A stretch of DNA of 64,000 bases from Aplysia californica (GCF_000002075.1 NW_004797278.1:215252-279251), one strand, 5' to 3'. Positions 24,245 through 34,401 are shown, numbered from the stretch's first letter. Numbers and translations are program-made. Notes: generated by a model not told the origin, from the letters alone.

Positions 24245-24730
24245 TTATGGCTTCAATTTCACTAGAGGTATTTCTTTAGTGTTCAGGCACCGGTCACACA
24301 CCCACTCAGCATAGACTTCAGCCTTGAGCATAGAGAAGGCGTCATGAGACAATCCTGCGCACATTCTGTGGAACCAAAAGTTGCATCCACTCTCACACAG
24401 AACAGCCTGGTCGTTCTCATGAACTTCTTTGTGGCAAACGCCACACGGGTAAATAGGAGGGGCGCTTGGATTGGATGGGTTGAACACCATTGGCTGGTTA
24501 GGTGGATAGATCTTGCCGTGAGGAGAGGGTCCCGGGCCAGGTCCAGGTGGAAGAGATCCTGGCTGAGGCTGTGAGTGAGGAGGAGGAAGCTGCTGCTGGG
24601 GCTTGGGCTGCATGCTGTTGCTGGAGGGGAGGACATCGTCAAAGGGGTTCTGGGCAACAATATTGGAAGCACTCGTTGACACAGGGGGAGGGGAAGGCCC
24701 AGGGAGAAGCTCAGCTAGAGTGTTCTTTTG
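24245..24730 (-). CDS. pygo: Pygopus, last exon: NPF box and PHD finger (partial, 5' exons not found)
   Basis: Nuclear co-activator of Wnt signalling. In the known family the PHD finger binds BCL9/Legless and histone H3 methylated at K4, and the NPF box helps recruit the transcription machinery. The exon begins after 'tttttcacag' (minus strand) in phase 0 and codes 161 residues to TAA. The NPF box is at residues 28-30 (QNPFDD), followed by a proline/glutamine-rich linker to about 92. The PHD finger spans 94-150. All eight zinc ligands are present: C96, C99, C112, C116, H121, C124, C145, C148, with the family's L-C-E-x-x-C spacing and the ending W-V-C-D-R-C-L-N-T-K-E-I. Vertebrate Pygo genes also place an intron just upstream of the NPF box, so one or two short 5' exons with the nuclear localisation signal should lie to the right; I could not locate them. 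The NPF to PHD linker (about 65 residues) is much shorter than in vertebrate or fly proteins. Confidence 0.93.
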   Translation of the reverse strand, partial: QKNTLAELLPGPSPPPVSTSASNIVAQNPFDDVLPSSNSMQPKPQQQLPPPHSQPQPGSLPPGPGPGPSPHGKIYPPNQPMVFNPSNPSAPPIYPCGVCHKEVHENDQAVLCESGCNFWFHRMCAGLSHDAFSMLKAEVYAEWVCDRCLNTKEIPLVKLKP

Positions 24731-24974
24731 CTGTGAAAAATAAAAAAACCCAACAAAACATAACACACATGAATGGACAAAATTTAATACGGCAAAAGCA
24801 GGCACCATCTTATCCTTGAATTTGAATTCCTGAAAAAAAAAAAAAACCCAAAAGACCTGTTGAAATAGAAAGTGCTCATGCAAAAGCCTTGGGGCTAAAA
24901 CTGGATGGAAACATAAATAAACCTAAGGAATTAAATCAGCAATTGTATGAAAGTAAAAAGTAAATTAAGTGAAG
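24731..24974 (-). other. Pygopus intron, near part
   Basis: Acceptor-side intron sequence, with an A-run at 24833-24846 on the plus strand. No feature beyond the acceptor. Confidence 0.5.
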
Positions 24975-25181
24975 TCAGCTTACACCAAAATCTGTGGGAC
25001 CATCAGATTTTCTGTGGTTTAGCTGGGTTTTTGGTTTAGATAGGGTTGCTCGAATAGTAATGATTGTCGACAGCATAGAGTTGGGAATGCCATACTTGCA
25101 GCAAATTTCACTCCTTAAAAGTTTTTTTTTCTCATCTATCTCTTTCAGTAACTGCGATTTGAGCTGCAGGCAGTACGCAGC
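24975..25181 (-). pseudogene. Fragment of pogo/Tigger-type transposase (helix-turn-helix domain)
   Basis: A stop-to-stop frame of 68 codons on the minus strand reads ..S-Q-L-L-K-E-I-D-E-K-K-K-L-L-R-S-E-I-C and continues C-K-Y-G-I-P-N-S-M-L-S-T-I-I-T-I-R. This has the order and spacing of the CENP-B/Psq-like N-terminal helix-turn-helix of pogo, Tigger and jerky transposases, where the second helix typically reads 'KYGIPKSTLSTIIKNR'. There is no start codon before the domain, and no second DNA-binding domain or DDE catalytic domain nearby, so it is a remnant rather than an active gene. It lies in the presumed pygopus intron, same strand. A minus-strand exon of a domesticated fusion is conceivable but nothing else supports it. 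Confidence 0.65.
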
Positions 25182-25614
25182 TTACTTAATCTGCTAAACA
25201 GTCACATAGATAAGACAAAAGAGTAGAACTAGAAAAGTGAAAAAGAAAGCCCAATGCCAGTGACGTCATGAAACATACCACGTGCCATCACATGATCATG
25301 TGTGAGGCCTATGTGAATTAGTTTCGCAGAGACAATAGGACATGACCAACTGAAAATGAAAATCGTTTGACAGACGTATATAAATTACTATCCTTGCATG
25401 ACTAGGCCTATAAGCAGTGTGTAGGCCCATTGATGTTTGTGATAAATGTAGGCAAACAGTACACTGGCGATGCTTCTCTCTGACCTGCAACCAACACACA
25501 TGCGTTCTCATGTCTTTCTTCTGTTTGTTTATCTTAAAGCACATAAAACTTGGTGATTTGCAATACAAAATGTACTTGAACTTGAAGGCTGCTAGTGAAA
25601 AATTAAGACGCCAT
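25182..25614. other. Intron or intergenic, nothing recognised
   Basis: AT-rich sequence between the transposase fragment and a SINE. No end of the parent element was found. Confidence 0.4.
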
Positions 25615-25862
25615 AACCTCCGTGGCCTAGTGGTTAGGCTACCGGACTGGTAATCGTGAGGTTGCGGGGTCGGAGGTTCGAGCTGCAGGCCCGACGTTGT
25701 GTCCTTGGCAAAGGCACTTTACACAATTTTTCCTGACTTCACCCAGGTGTAAATGGGGTACCCGGCCATAGACAGTGAAAGATCTTGTCTGCTGGAGTAA
25801 TTGTATAGATTGTGAGTGAAGCGTATAGAGCCTGCTTTTGAGCGGGTATTTGTGCATACAAA
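25615..25862 (+). mobile_element. tRNA-derived SINE (type 1)
   Basis: The head has an A box 'gtggcctagtggttagg' and a B box 'ggttcgagctg' at tRNA spacing, so it was a polymerase III promoter. The body has 'ttggcaaaggcactttac' and 'cacccaggtgtaaatgg'. The same body in reverse orientation is at 46356-46678. A tail 'gagcctgcttttgagcggg' follows. It is not a functional tRNA gene because the 3' half does not fold back to the head. Confidence 0.75.
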
Positions 25863-26172
25863 AATCTTATCTATTAAAATTCTGTTCAATATAGAAATTG
25901 GAGCATTACAATTTCAGCTAATCAATAGTTGTTTTTTGTTTTGTTTTTTTACAAAAACAAAGAAGAAAAAAAATCTGGCATTTTCTTTTCTCTTGATTTA
26001 CCGTTGTTTCCAGATTAACCATGTTTGGTTTAAGCGGGCTCCATTGTATTATCCCACTGAAACTCAACAACATGTGAACATGAATTGTGGAGAAAATAAG
26101 CTAAATAAGCTGGAAAGTTGTACAACAGAGAGTTTTATATTTTAGATAAAGAATGGAACACAAATACACATA
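25863..26172. other. Short region with a pogo-like end
   Basis: At about 26022-26049 the sequence 'ggtttaagcgggctccattg' followed by TA resembles the right end of a TA-flanked element. I found no clear left partner, so it may be a solo or degenerate end. Confidence 0.3.
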
Positions 26173-26687
26173 CTGTCCAATCTCGTTATACCGCCACCCT
26201 TGTAACAGGCATGAAGTTGGCAGAACAGTCGGGCTGATGGTTAACACAGGGTTCCTCTGTTGTATAGCCCTGACTTCCCAACAACAAAGAACATGATTCT
26301 GCTGTGTGATCTATGTTTGAAAAGTGTCTTTTTCTTGGTAATATACATGATGTACATGCTCATGTATTCAGGGACCAGAACCCCCCCTCTCTCTCTATTT
26401 TCATATTTTTCTCGTGGGAAAAAGATTATCAAGTCACCAATCAGTGGGTGTTGGGCGCTGTGTGCAGTGTGTATCTCTGCCAGTCAGTTCGCTGGCAGTA
26501 TAGAGGGGTAAATTTGCATTAGTTAAGTAAGGACCATACAACTCAGACAGATGGTGGATGGTGGTGTGAAGGCGAAAATAGCATGTTTATATAGACGTTC
26601 CTTTTTGTACATTGGCCTTGGCAAAACCTGGGAGTAAGCGGGGCTGGTGTTACAATGGGGGGGGGGGTTTACAACAAGGTTTGACTG
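26173..26687. mobile_element. Degenerate TA-flanked pogo-like MITE, family E (515 bp)
   Basis: Left end CTGTCCAATCTCGTTATACC; right end on the minus strand CAGTCAAACCTTGTTGTAAA. The pairing is imperfect but both are bounded by TA and share the 'cg/gttaTAcc' pattern. A G-run of eleven lies just inside the right end. No coding capacity. Confidence 0.5.
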
Positions 26688-26953
26688 TACATGGCAACTT
26701 GTTACATGTGAGTACTGCTCTTGGGATTATCAAGAAAACAGGATGTGAGAAGAAAAATGTGAGTGATTTAAAAGGATTATTTTTATGTAAAATCAAACAC
26801 ATAAAAAATTCAAACTCTTGTTTAGTAGTTTAAGTGAGTTCAACCAGTACATTAAACTTCATTAAACCGCCAGGTTTCAACATTGTATGAAAAGGAAAGC
26901 CTATATATAAACATAGTATTGGCTTCTTCTTCTTTTTTTGTGTTTTTTTTGTA

Positions 26954-27462
26954 AGCGTTTTACGGTGCATAAGTTCATATGAGCACGTGGGACACATTAT
27001 ACTTTTTCAGTTGCTAGGAAATTTTGAATTTTGCCCAGGCGGCGGACGAAGCCTACTCTTATCGATTTTAGACCACCAAGGGATCTTTAACGTGCGAACT
27101 TGCACACGGGCCCTCCGATATTTTTTGCCCTTCTCCGAGAAGGCTCGGTGTAGATCTTTCCTACCAGAAGATCAGGGGTGTGGCTGAATGACAGCAGTAA
27201 GAAGGAGCCAAGGAGTAGCAGTTAGTAAGGCTGCAGAAAGAGTCAGGAGCCCAGAAGAGGGGGCAAAGGAGGTGAGGGGGAGGGGGCAGACTGAGAAAGA
27301 GGATATGAAAACAGATGACAGAACATTGCTAGAAAGCAGGAAAGGAGGTGAATCAAAGGAGACAATTTTAGAGAAGAAAATTTTTCGGTCGCTCCCCAGA
27401 TTCTAACCCGGGACCTTTGAATGAGAGGTCAACACCTTAACCTCTGGGCCACGAGAGCCCCC
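26954..27462 (-). mobile_element. Long tRNA-derived SINE (type 2), reverse orientation
   Basis: On the minus strand it starts with an A box 'cgtggcccagaggttaagg' and a B box 'cgggttagaatctg'. A purine/pyrimidine-biased middle ('ctttctgcagcctttac', 'ctactccttggctccttc') follows, then 'ccttctcggagaagggc', 'caccaagggatctttaac' and an end '..gcaccgtaaaacgcttac'. Further copies lie at 52590-53105 and in pieces at 59775-60585. About 510 bp, unusually long for a SINE. Confidence 0.75.
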
Positions 27463-28113
27463 TTTGCTTCTTCATACCACCATCCACCAACGGTCTGGCT
27501 TGTACAGTCCTTATTATTAATCTAAGGTAAATTTGCCCCAGCAAACTGCCTGCCAGAAGTACACACCACACAAGGTGCACGACACCCACTGGTTGACTGC
27601 TTGATAATCTCTATCTCATGCCTACCTTGGTCCGCTGGCAAAATATCTGGTGTTACCAGCCAATGTCACCCAAGGCTGAGAGAAAGAGAAGGAGGGGTGG
27701 TAGGCAGGAAGGGGGTGGAGGGAGGGGGAGAAGACTCTTAGCTCTAAATACATCAACACATACATCACCAACAAAAGCCACTTTTCCCAAACGGTTCATA
27801 CAGCAGAATCATTTCCCTTGATGTTGGGCTGTTGGGGCTATTTAACAAAGGAACTACCAACATCATGCTCATCCCAAGGGTGGCCGCATAATATGGTTTG
27901 TCTATATTTTCTATCTCCATACCTGACTAGAGGACGACTTTTTGTCATCCATGTGTGGAATTCTCATAATAATTTGCTTTGTGAAGGTGGCTTGAAATTT
28001 GAAGAAACACACAATGCTTAAAGAAGAATCCCAGCATAAGAAACTTCACAGGGAGAGGGAACTGAAACACAACAAATAAGAAAATAGCATTAAAAAGTGA
28101 AATGACAATAATA
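27463..28113. other. Intergenic or intron, nothing recognised
   Basis: Mixed composition with a purine-rich GGAGG stretch at about 27680-27735. No gene or repeat end recognised. Confidence 0.4.
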
Positions 28114-29200
28114 CAGTAGAACACGGATATAGCAGGACTTTTGGTTCCTGGAGAAAAATTCCGCTGTAGGCGAGTTCCAGCTCTTGGAATACAAACGGGA
28201 AATTACTGAAAAATTTCTAAAAATCCACACGATTAAATCCCTTCCATATCAATAAAATTAGCGCTTTATATTCGTTTTCATTTTCTTGTCAATTTCGTTG
28301 ATTATCTCGACCTTTAAGTTGAGTGAGAAGCATTTCCTTCAGTCTTTGTTGGAAGCTATCTTTTCCTCCGTTTGTTGCTTGAGCTGTCTATCGTTATCGC
28401 ACCCGGTACCGGTAGGCCTACAGTAGAACTAGTGAAGTCGATGCGTGCGTATGCATGAGCATCAACGATCGCAATTCAATGAATCAGGAATCACACACTG
28501 CACTCTCTCCTCTTTTTTTACTTTTTGGGCTAGCCTTGGACTATGGCCTATACGCTCTTATACGGTACTGAATGTCTAGGCTACGGCGCATCATTTTAAA
28601 TTTTGGAGTGGCTCACGTAACGCATCTCTCCGCACCATCTCTCTCTGCCGCTTGCCCCACCTCACTCATCACTGGACTGGCCAATCACAACGTTGCACCG
28701 CTGACTGCCTGTTTGGATCCTGCCTTCAGCCCCCCACCCCGCTTCCCTGCAGCTAGAGCTCGCTCCATCTCTCCTGCTGTATCCAAGATCGGGCCTTTCC
28801 TTGCCCTGTTAAACCCGAACACAGGTAATTGAGTTTCAATAGATAAAAAGGGGGTTCTGGTGAGCGCAATACTCATGTTTTACAATATAGATTTACATCA
28901 CTTTTGGAGCGGATCATGTAACGCGTCTCTCAATCTCTTTCCAAGCCTACCGTCTGCCCCACCTCACTAATCACTTGACGAGCCAATCACAACGCGCACC
29001 GCTGACTGCCTCATTGGAACCCACCCACAGCCCCCCACTCCCCTGCTAGAGCTCGCTTGATCTCTTCCGCTGTATCTGAGTTCGGGACTTTCCTTGCCCT
29101 GCTATATCCAAGCATAAGTAATTGAGTTTACATAGGAACAAAAATGGGGATTCTGGTAAGGTCCCGCTATAGCGGGTGCCGCTATAGTCATGTTCTACTG
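28114..29200. mobile_element. TA-flanked pogo-like non-autonomous transposon, family D (1087 bp)
   Basis: The left end CAGTAGAACACGGATATAGC and the right end, minus strand, CAGTAGAACATGACTATAGC are inverted, with TA outside both. 'gctatagcggg' type phrases repeat subterminally. The core has two tandem diverged copies of about 300 bp (about 28605-28860 and 28905-29135) sharing 'gccccacctcact.atcac' and 'gccaatcacaacg'. No transposase. Confidence 0.8.
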
Positions 29201-30800
29201 TACTTGAAGACTAATGGAAAGCTACAGATGACATTTTAACATACACAAGTTTGGGTTTTTTTCGCCATGGAAATATTTACTGTATGACTTGTTGAGCCAA
29301 AATATTATCATAAACAGCTTAACGACGCAACAAAAGGAGAAGGATTCCCTGATTTTTCTTTCAATTAATCAAAATCAATAAAAATATAAAATATTTCGTC
29401 TTCACTGAAGAGTTAAGTTTTTAAGCAAACTGAACTCACTTGCAGAGCAAACAACCCCCGCTAATTTGGCTTCACAGTTTTCTCCCGCTATGAACCTTAT
29501 TTACTTTAATCCATGAGAAAAGTGATCCTTTAGCATCATGAAAAATAAAGAACATTAATTGTCTATAATTTGAACATCAAACACTGTACATTACTGTGGA
29601 ATTGACCCTCAGGCTAGTACTGCACCATGACAAAACAGTTTTGCCAACAATGAAAAGAGAAGCATGACTAAACAGTTGTGGCGTGTTGGTGTGGTAGAAT
29701 TCTCTTATTTCCATTGCCCACAACTCCAGTTGGTCAACTTTTTTGCAGCAATGCAGTACTAGTACTGGGATTACATAGATACACACAAGAGTCATCCTAT
29801 TATTATTTTATGTGACTAATCAGAGGCCTTCTTTTACAGGAAAAGCGCTTTACCCAATTTTCCTAGTTCAATAAAAGTTAGCTGGATGGGTTTCTCAGTT
29901 TTGACTAACTTGGCAATGATGATCAAGTAAAGAGAAGATGGAAAATGATAATATATTATGATGATAATGGTGTGCCCCTCACAACTGTGGAACTAGATAA
30001 CCCCACAGGAACGAAGGCGAAAAGGTAATTAGTGAAAAACAGGCAGGGGAGTTGTATAATTTTTATTTAATCTAGTCAAGAGAGCCTTCAGACCTAGGAT
30101 GCTATCAGATGGAATAATCCAGTTTTGGCCCCAATGATTACTTTACTACCCTACTTACCTATACTATCCTACATCCTACAAAACTGCAATCCTACCCCTA
30201 CCCATAAGCCTACCTTTAACTCTAACTGTCCTAACCCAAGTGACTAGACAAGTGTTGATACTTCATTATATTATACCGGAGACTGTCAATCAGACTATGA
30301 CTATGATGATACTGTATGATAATAAATAAACCTTAAGCAGTCCAAGCATTTTTAACAAAGCACTTAGGGTAAAAGTGCAACAATTAGGTGTACGTAAATT
30401 ATTAGACTCAGTGTACAACAAAAAAATAACACGTTATTACTTGCATTTTCGTAGCACATTATTAGACCCAAACAACAATAACACGTTAATTACAGGTTGC
30501 ATTTGTAGCACATTTATAAGGGATAATTGTCCTTAGCATGACAAGAAAGTTGTCCTCGTCACAAAACCTGTTGCGAAAAACAAATTCATAGAGATAGAAA
30601 GGGAAGAGATCACGGGATGCGCCAAACACATGAAGCTGTAGCGAGCACCGAGCACACCTCTGTGATTGGCCCATATATTATATAGATGACGTATTACCGC
30701 CATCTATTTTTGTCGTCTTCCAGGGCTTCCCTCGCCAGTTGGCGTAATGGGCTACGTCACTAGGTTTCATTGCCGACTGCGTGGGCTGTATCAGCCCCCC
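29201..30800. other. Repeat-poor stretch, no gene seen
   Basis: AT-rich. A segment around 29440-29530 ('ctcccgctatgaaccttat') has a weak relative at about 35260-35300. Around 30130-30240 there is a cytosine/thymine/adenine-biased stretch with repeated 'cctac'. No exon for pygopus or YTHDC2 could be recognised here. Confidence 0.4.
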
Positions 30801-30942
30801 TGACCTAATATAAATAAGGTAGGGTATAGTTAATGTTTTGCAGTTGTTAGGTTTGATATCTTAGCTTGCCGCAAATCAAACGTATAGATCTAGATCTAGA
30901 TCAGGCTCAAATAAGGGGGGTGGGAACTACCGAAAAAGCACC
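30801..30942 (-). mobile_element. Truncated copy of the GGTGC/GGCGC MITE
   Basis: Reverse-oriented relative of the elements at 32635-32913 and 33286-33567. It shares 'gttttgcagttgttagg', 'caaacgtatagatctag' and the terminal 'gggaactaccgaaaaagc'. The other terminus is not present, so no target duplication can be read. Confidence 0.7.
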
Positions 30943-31013
30943 AAATAGTTTGCGTTGTTCTACTTTTAATCGCATAGGCCTAGATCTAGATCTAGAATCT
31001 ATGTGTGTTGTTG

Positions 31014-31826
31014 TATTACGTAGGGAAGTGGCTATTCTCATCCGGGGTGAGAATAGAAAAACGATCTACCTCTCACCCCGGGTGAGACTTGCGACCGTAG
31101 GCTATTCTCACCCGGTTTGAAACAAGACCTGTTTAAGTGTTTTTCCTCATTTCGGAATACTTTCTATCGATGTGTATGATCAAATTGATAAAAGCCAAGA
31201 AAAAATTACATTATAGCACAAAAGTAAGCTAACTTGATCGTCTTCAAAGATGCTATGGCTATTTCACTGTTCGAATCGAGCCGAACTACGCGGGTCGCCA
31301 TTTTGTTTTGCCCGGAAGTTCTCGCAAGATCTACTCCTCCCCCCTCTCTCTCTCTCTGTCTCTTTCTGAATACTATCTATCGGTGTGGACGATCAAATTG
31401 ACCAAAACAAAGTTAAAAAATGATTTTTAAAACACAAAAGTAAATTAATTTGGTTGTCTACAAAGATGCTACGGCTATTTAACTTTTCGAATCGAGCCGA
31501 ACTACGCGGGTCGCCATTTTGTTTTGACCGGAAGTTCTCGCGCAACTCCTCTCTCCTCTTTCTCTCTCCACTGCCCACAGACAAAATTGTACGCTTTTAG
31601 TAGGCTACAGTAATTACAGTTGTAATGGAACGTTTGTTCACGGCACAGAATTTTACAATTTTTCTGTTATCACAGTGTAGAATTCTGTGGTTTAGGGTGA
31701 ACGCAAAATTTGTTGGCCTAGATCTAGGCTTTAACGGTGAACGCGCACCGGGTGAGAATAGCCAAAAGACTCGCCTGCACTATTCTCACCCCGGGTGAGA
31801 ATAGAGGTGGCCATTTTATTACGTAG
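31014..31826. mobile_element. Inverted-repeat element with a 10-bp flanking duplication
   Basis: TATTACGTAG occurs at 31014-31023 and again at 31817-31826. Just inside are inverted copies built on 'ctattctcacccggggtgag', itself nearly palindromic. The element body (31024-31816, about 793 bp) holds two diverged tandem copies of about 190 bp (about 31145-31335 and 31368-31555), each ending 'cgccattttgttttg.ccgg' and 'aagttctcgc'. No transposase is encoded. Family unknown; the long target duplication is not that of Tc1/mariner, pogo or piggyBac. Confidence 0.6.
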
Positions 31827-31916
31827 CAAGTCTTGACTCTTAGTTTTAGTACTCTGGCGTACTCACCTAGGCCTAACCTAAAATGAACTTTTACTGTTAG
31901 CCTTAGCCTATACTAC

Positions 31917-31946
31917 ACTAGATCTAGATCTAGATCTAGATCTAAA
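31917..31946. repeat. AGATCT hexamer array
   Basis: Four to five perfect tandem copies of the palindromic hexamer AGATCT/TCTAGA. Similar arrays lie at about 30886-30901, 30980-30996, 32460-32490, 32950-33000 and 33249-33280. Confidence 0.8.
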
Positions 31947-32626
31947 ATTTATAAAATGTGTGACTGAATATTCTATTACTTTGATTTTGCTGGCTGTACT
32001 GTCGTTAACTGAAGGAAACTGTTACTGACTGTTCTGTTCTTTTTTACTGTGTCTGTTCTTTCTCTTGAAATCTGAAATGCGCGACAACAAAAATTGCAAG
32101 CTTTATGGGGCACGGTGGGTACATACGATGAAAAGAAGATCCAACCCTAGGGCCTACTGTAAAACAGTTTCTGTGAATGAATGCAGGAATTTGATAGGCC
32201 CCACACTACAGTCAGTCAGAGCCAGAAGTGAATGTCTATTGAGTCGATTGTTGTTGGTAAGAAGGCTGATTGATGTGCACTAAATCTAATTTTGTTTCCT
32301 AGTTCCGGCTTGCGGTCGGTCATGTTTTAAGTTCCGATTCCTTTATCTACGCAAGGGAAGTCATTCTGTCCATCAAACGACGGCTCAATCTCGGAATTCT
32401 GAGTTCCGAGAAAAGAAAGTGTAGAATCTAAGCCTGTAAACACTCAGTGAAGAATAGATCTAGAAGATTTAATCTAGATCTAGATCTAGTACATGTAATT
32501 ATTATATTACATGTTCCTGTTTTTGAATCATCGCTATTCTTTCTAGTACAACAGAGTCAGATTATCGATGTTGATCAACCTTTGCAGTGATTTGTAAGTC
32601 AACAAGTAAACTAAAAGTAAAAGGTC
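31947..32626. other. Spacer between repeat elements, nothing recognised
   Basis: No exon or repeat end recognised. It contains one AGATCT array near 32455-32490. Confidence 0.4.
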
Positions 32627-32634
32627 GGGGGATG

Positions 32635-32913
32635 GGTGCTTTTTCGGTAGTTCCCACCCCCCTTATTTGAGCCTGACCTACATCTAAATCTAGATCTATA
32701 CGTTTGATTCGCGGTGAGCTAAGATATCTAACCTAACAACTGCAAAACATTAAATTATGGTAAAATTCAGGGGGGCATGCCCCCCTGAAACCCCCCTTCC
32801 TATTTTTATTAGATCTAGATCATAAGGGGGGCAAACCCCCCTGAAACCCCCCTACTCCTGTGGCCAAAACCGGTGAATAACAATTGCGGGGTGGGAACTA
32901 CCGAAAAAGCGCC
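32635..32913. mobile_element. Complete 279-bp MITE with 26-bp inverted ends and 8-bp target duplication
   Basis: The ends read GGTGCTTTTTCGGTAGTTCC on the left and GGCGCTTTTTCGGTAGTTCC on the minus strand at the right; both continue into CACCCC. The octamer GGGGGATG flanks it on both sides (32627-32634 and 32914-32921). The core has a palindrome 'ggggggcatgcccccc', AGATCT copies and 'gaaacccccct' repeats. An 8-bp duplication is the hallmark of hAT, P and Merlin-type transposases; ends starting GG would suit a Merlin-like source, but that is inference. Confidence 0.85.
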
Positions 32914-32921
32914 GGGGGATG

Positions 32922-33277
32922 GACCCTAACCTACTATAGATTCAAGATGTCTAGATCTAGATATATATCTAGATCTAGAATCTAGTCTAGATCTATTGAC
33001 CGGCGAGACGCCGGAGAATAGCCACTTGCTAAAACTAAAATTAGACAATTAGATCTAGATCTAGAACTAAAACTGGCTGTCCTAGCAACAACTAGATTTC
33101 TAGATCTATCGGCTAACTTTAGTACAGTTTTCTCCACGGCACGGTAATTGTTTACTTTCTCGTGTTTAATTCGGGGGGAGGACTTCCGTAACGAGCGACC
33201 ACTCTCTCCAAAATTTATGCGCAAGACAAAATTTTATCGAAATTTACATAGATCTAGATCTAGATCTAGATCTAGAT
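32922..33277. other. AGATCT-rich spacer
   Basis: Between the two complete MITE copies. Mostly interrupted AGATCT/TCTAGA hexamers (32950-33110) and an array at 33249-33280 into which the next copy inserted. Confidence 0.6.
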
Positions 33278-33285
33278 CTATAGAT

Positions 33286-33567
33286 GGTGCTTTTTCGGTA
33301 GTTCCCACCCCCCTTATTTGAGCCCAGATCTAGCCTACATCTAAATCTTGATCTAGGTCTATACGTTTGATGCGCAATGAGCTAAGATATCAAACCTAAC
33401 AACTGCAAAACATCAAATTATGTTAAAATCAGGGGGGCATGCCCCTCTGATCCTGATATCCCCCACTTTATTTTTAGAGGTCAGGGGGGCCTCCCTGAAA
33501 CCCCCCTACTCTTGGGGCCAAAACCCGCGAATAACAATTGCGGGGTGGGAACTACTGAAAAAGCGCC
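33286..33567. mobile_element. Second complete copy of the 8-bp-duplication MITE (282 bp)
   Basis: Same ends and same orientation as the 32635-32913 copy. Flanked by CTATAGAT at 33278-33285 and 33568-33575, a different octamer, so this was an independent insertion rather than a segmental copy. The body differs from the first copy by scattered changes and small indels, including a shortened central palindrome. Confidence 0.88.
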
Positions 33568-33714
33568 CTATAGATCAATGCATATTTCAAAAACTAATAA
33601 AGATAATGACTTCATTTTTATTTTTGTTGGAAACCTGGTCATTTCAATAAAAACATATCCAAAGGAGAAAGTAATAGCTTTATTAGTTTTTGAGATACAG
33701 CTTATTAACTGATT

Positions 33715-34401
33715 CCGTCCATGATTTTTTCAGGCTCTAGACAGAATTATTCTTCCCTGTTCAGTTTTAGACCTGGGGTGCATCTATTTAATGCATCACT
33801 GTGAAGCTCTAAGTTACTCTAATATGTATTGTCATATATATACCAAACTGATGGGAATAAATAGAAGAATCTGTTTCTATCAATAACAAAGACCTATAAT
33901 CTGTTTGTATTGCATTTTCCTTCTGACAAAAATGAATGAGAAAAAAAAATTGCGCAACAGCTCTTCGAAAATTTCGACTTACCGCATTTTCTCAGCTCTA
34001 CAAGTCCTTATAATCCATAGGAATCAACACAACATTGTAGCGATATCACCCTAGCACACATTTATGCAAGAATTTAACAAATTTAGTTGAATATCTTTCT
34101 TTGAAGAGCCTTTTTATTATACCAGGCTCCGTGTTGTTTACCCTTAGATCTAGCCTACATCGCAACAACAAAACAACGATTTTTGCAAGAATTTCGCAGA
34201 GTTTCGATCGATATTGGCGCTCAGAGATTGAGGTCAGGTTTGTTTACAAGTTCTTCTTCCTTTCAACAACTTAAAAAGTAGGAACAATATTAAATAGTGC
34301 ACCTTTGTTTCGAATTTCGTTGAGCCGCTCACAGCGGCCGAATGGATGCAGCGGAAAAACTCAGAGCCGCTGTCAGCGGCCGAATGGACGGAATCAGTTA
34401 A
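33715..34401. mobile_element. TTAA-bounded non-autonomous transposon (687 bp)
   Basis: The 18-base ends TTAACTGATTCCGTCCAT are perfectly inverted and include the TTAA target. Near the right end the phrase 'agcggccgaatggA' occurs twice as a subterminal repeat. TTAA targets are used by piggyBac and Kolobok transposases. No coding frame. Confidence 0.8.

Noticed and set aside
25615-25690. Possible functional tRNA gene
   Set aside because: A and B boxes are present but the acceptor stem cannot pair and the body continues into a SINE; the same head recurs in other SINE copies.
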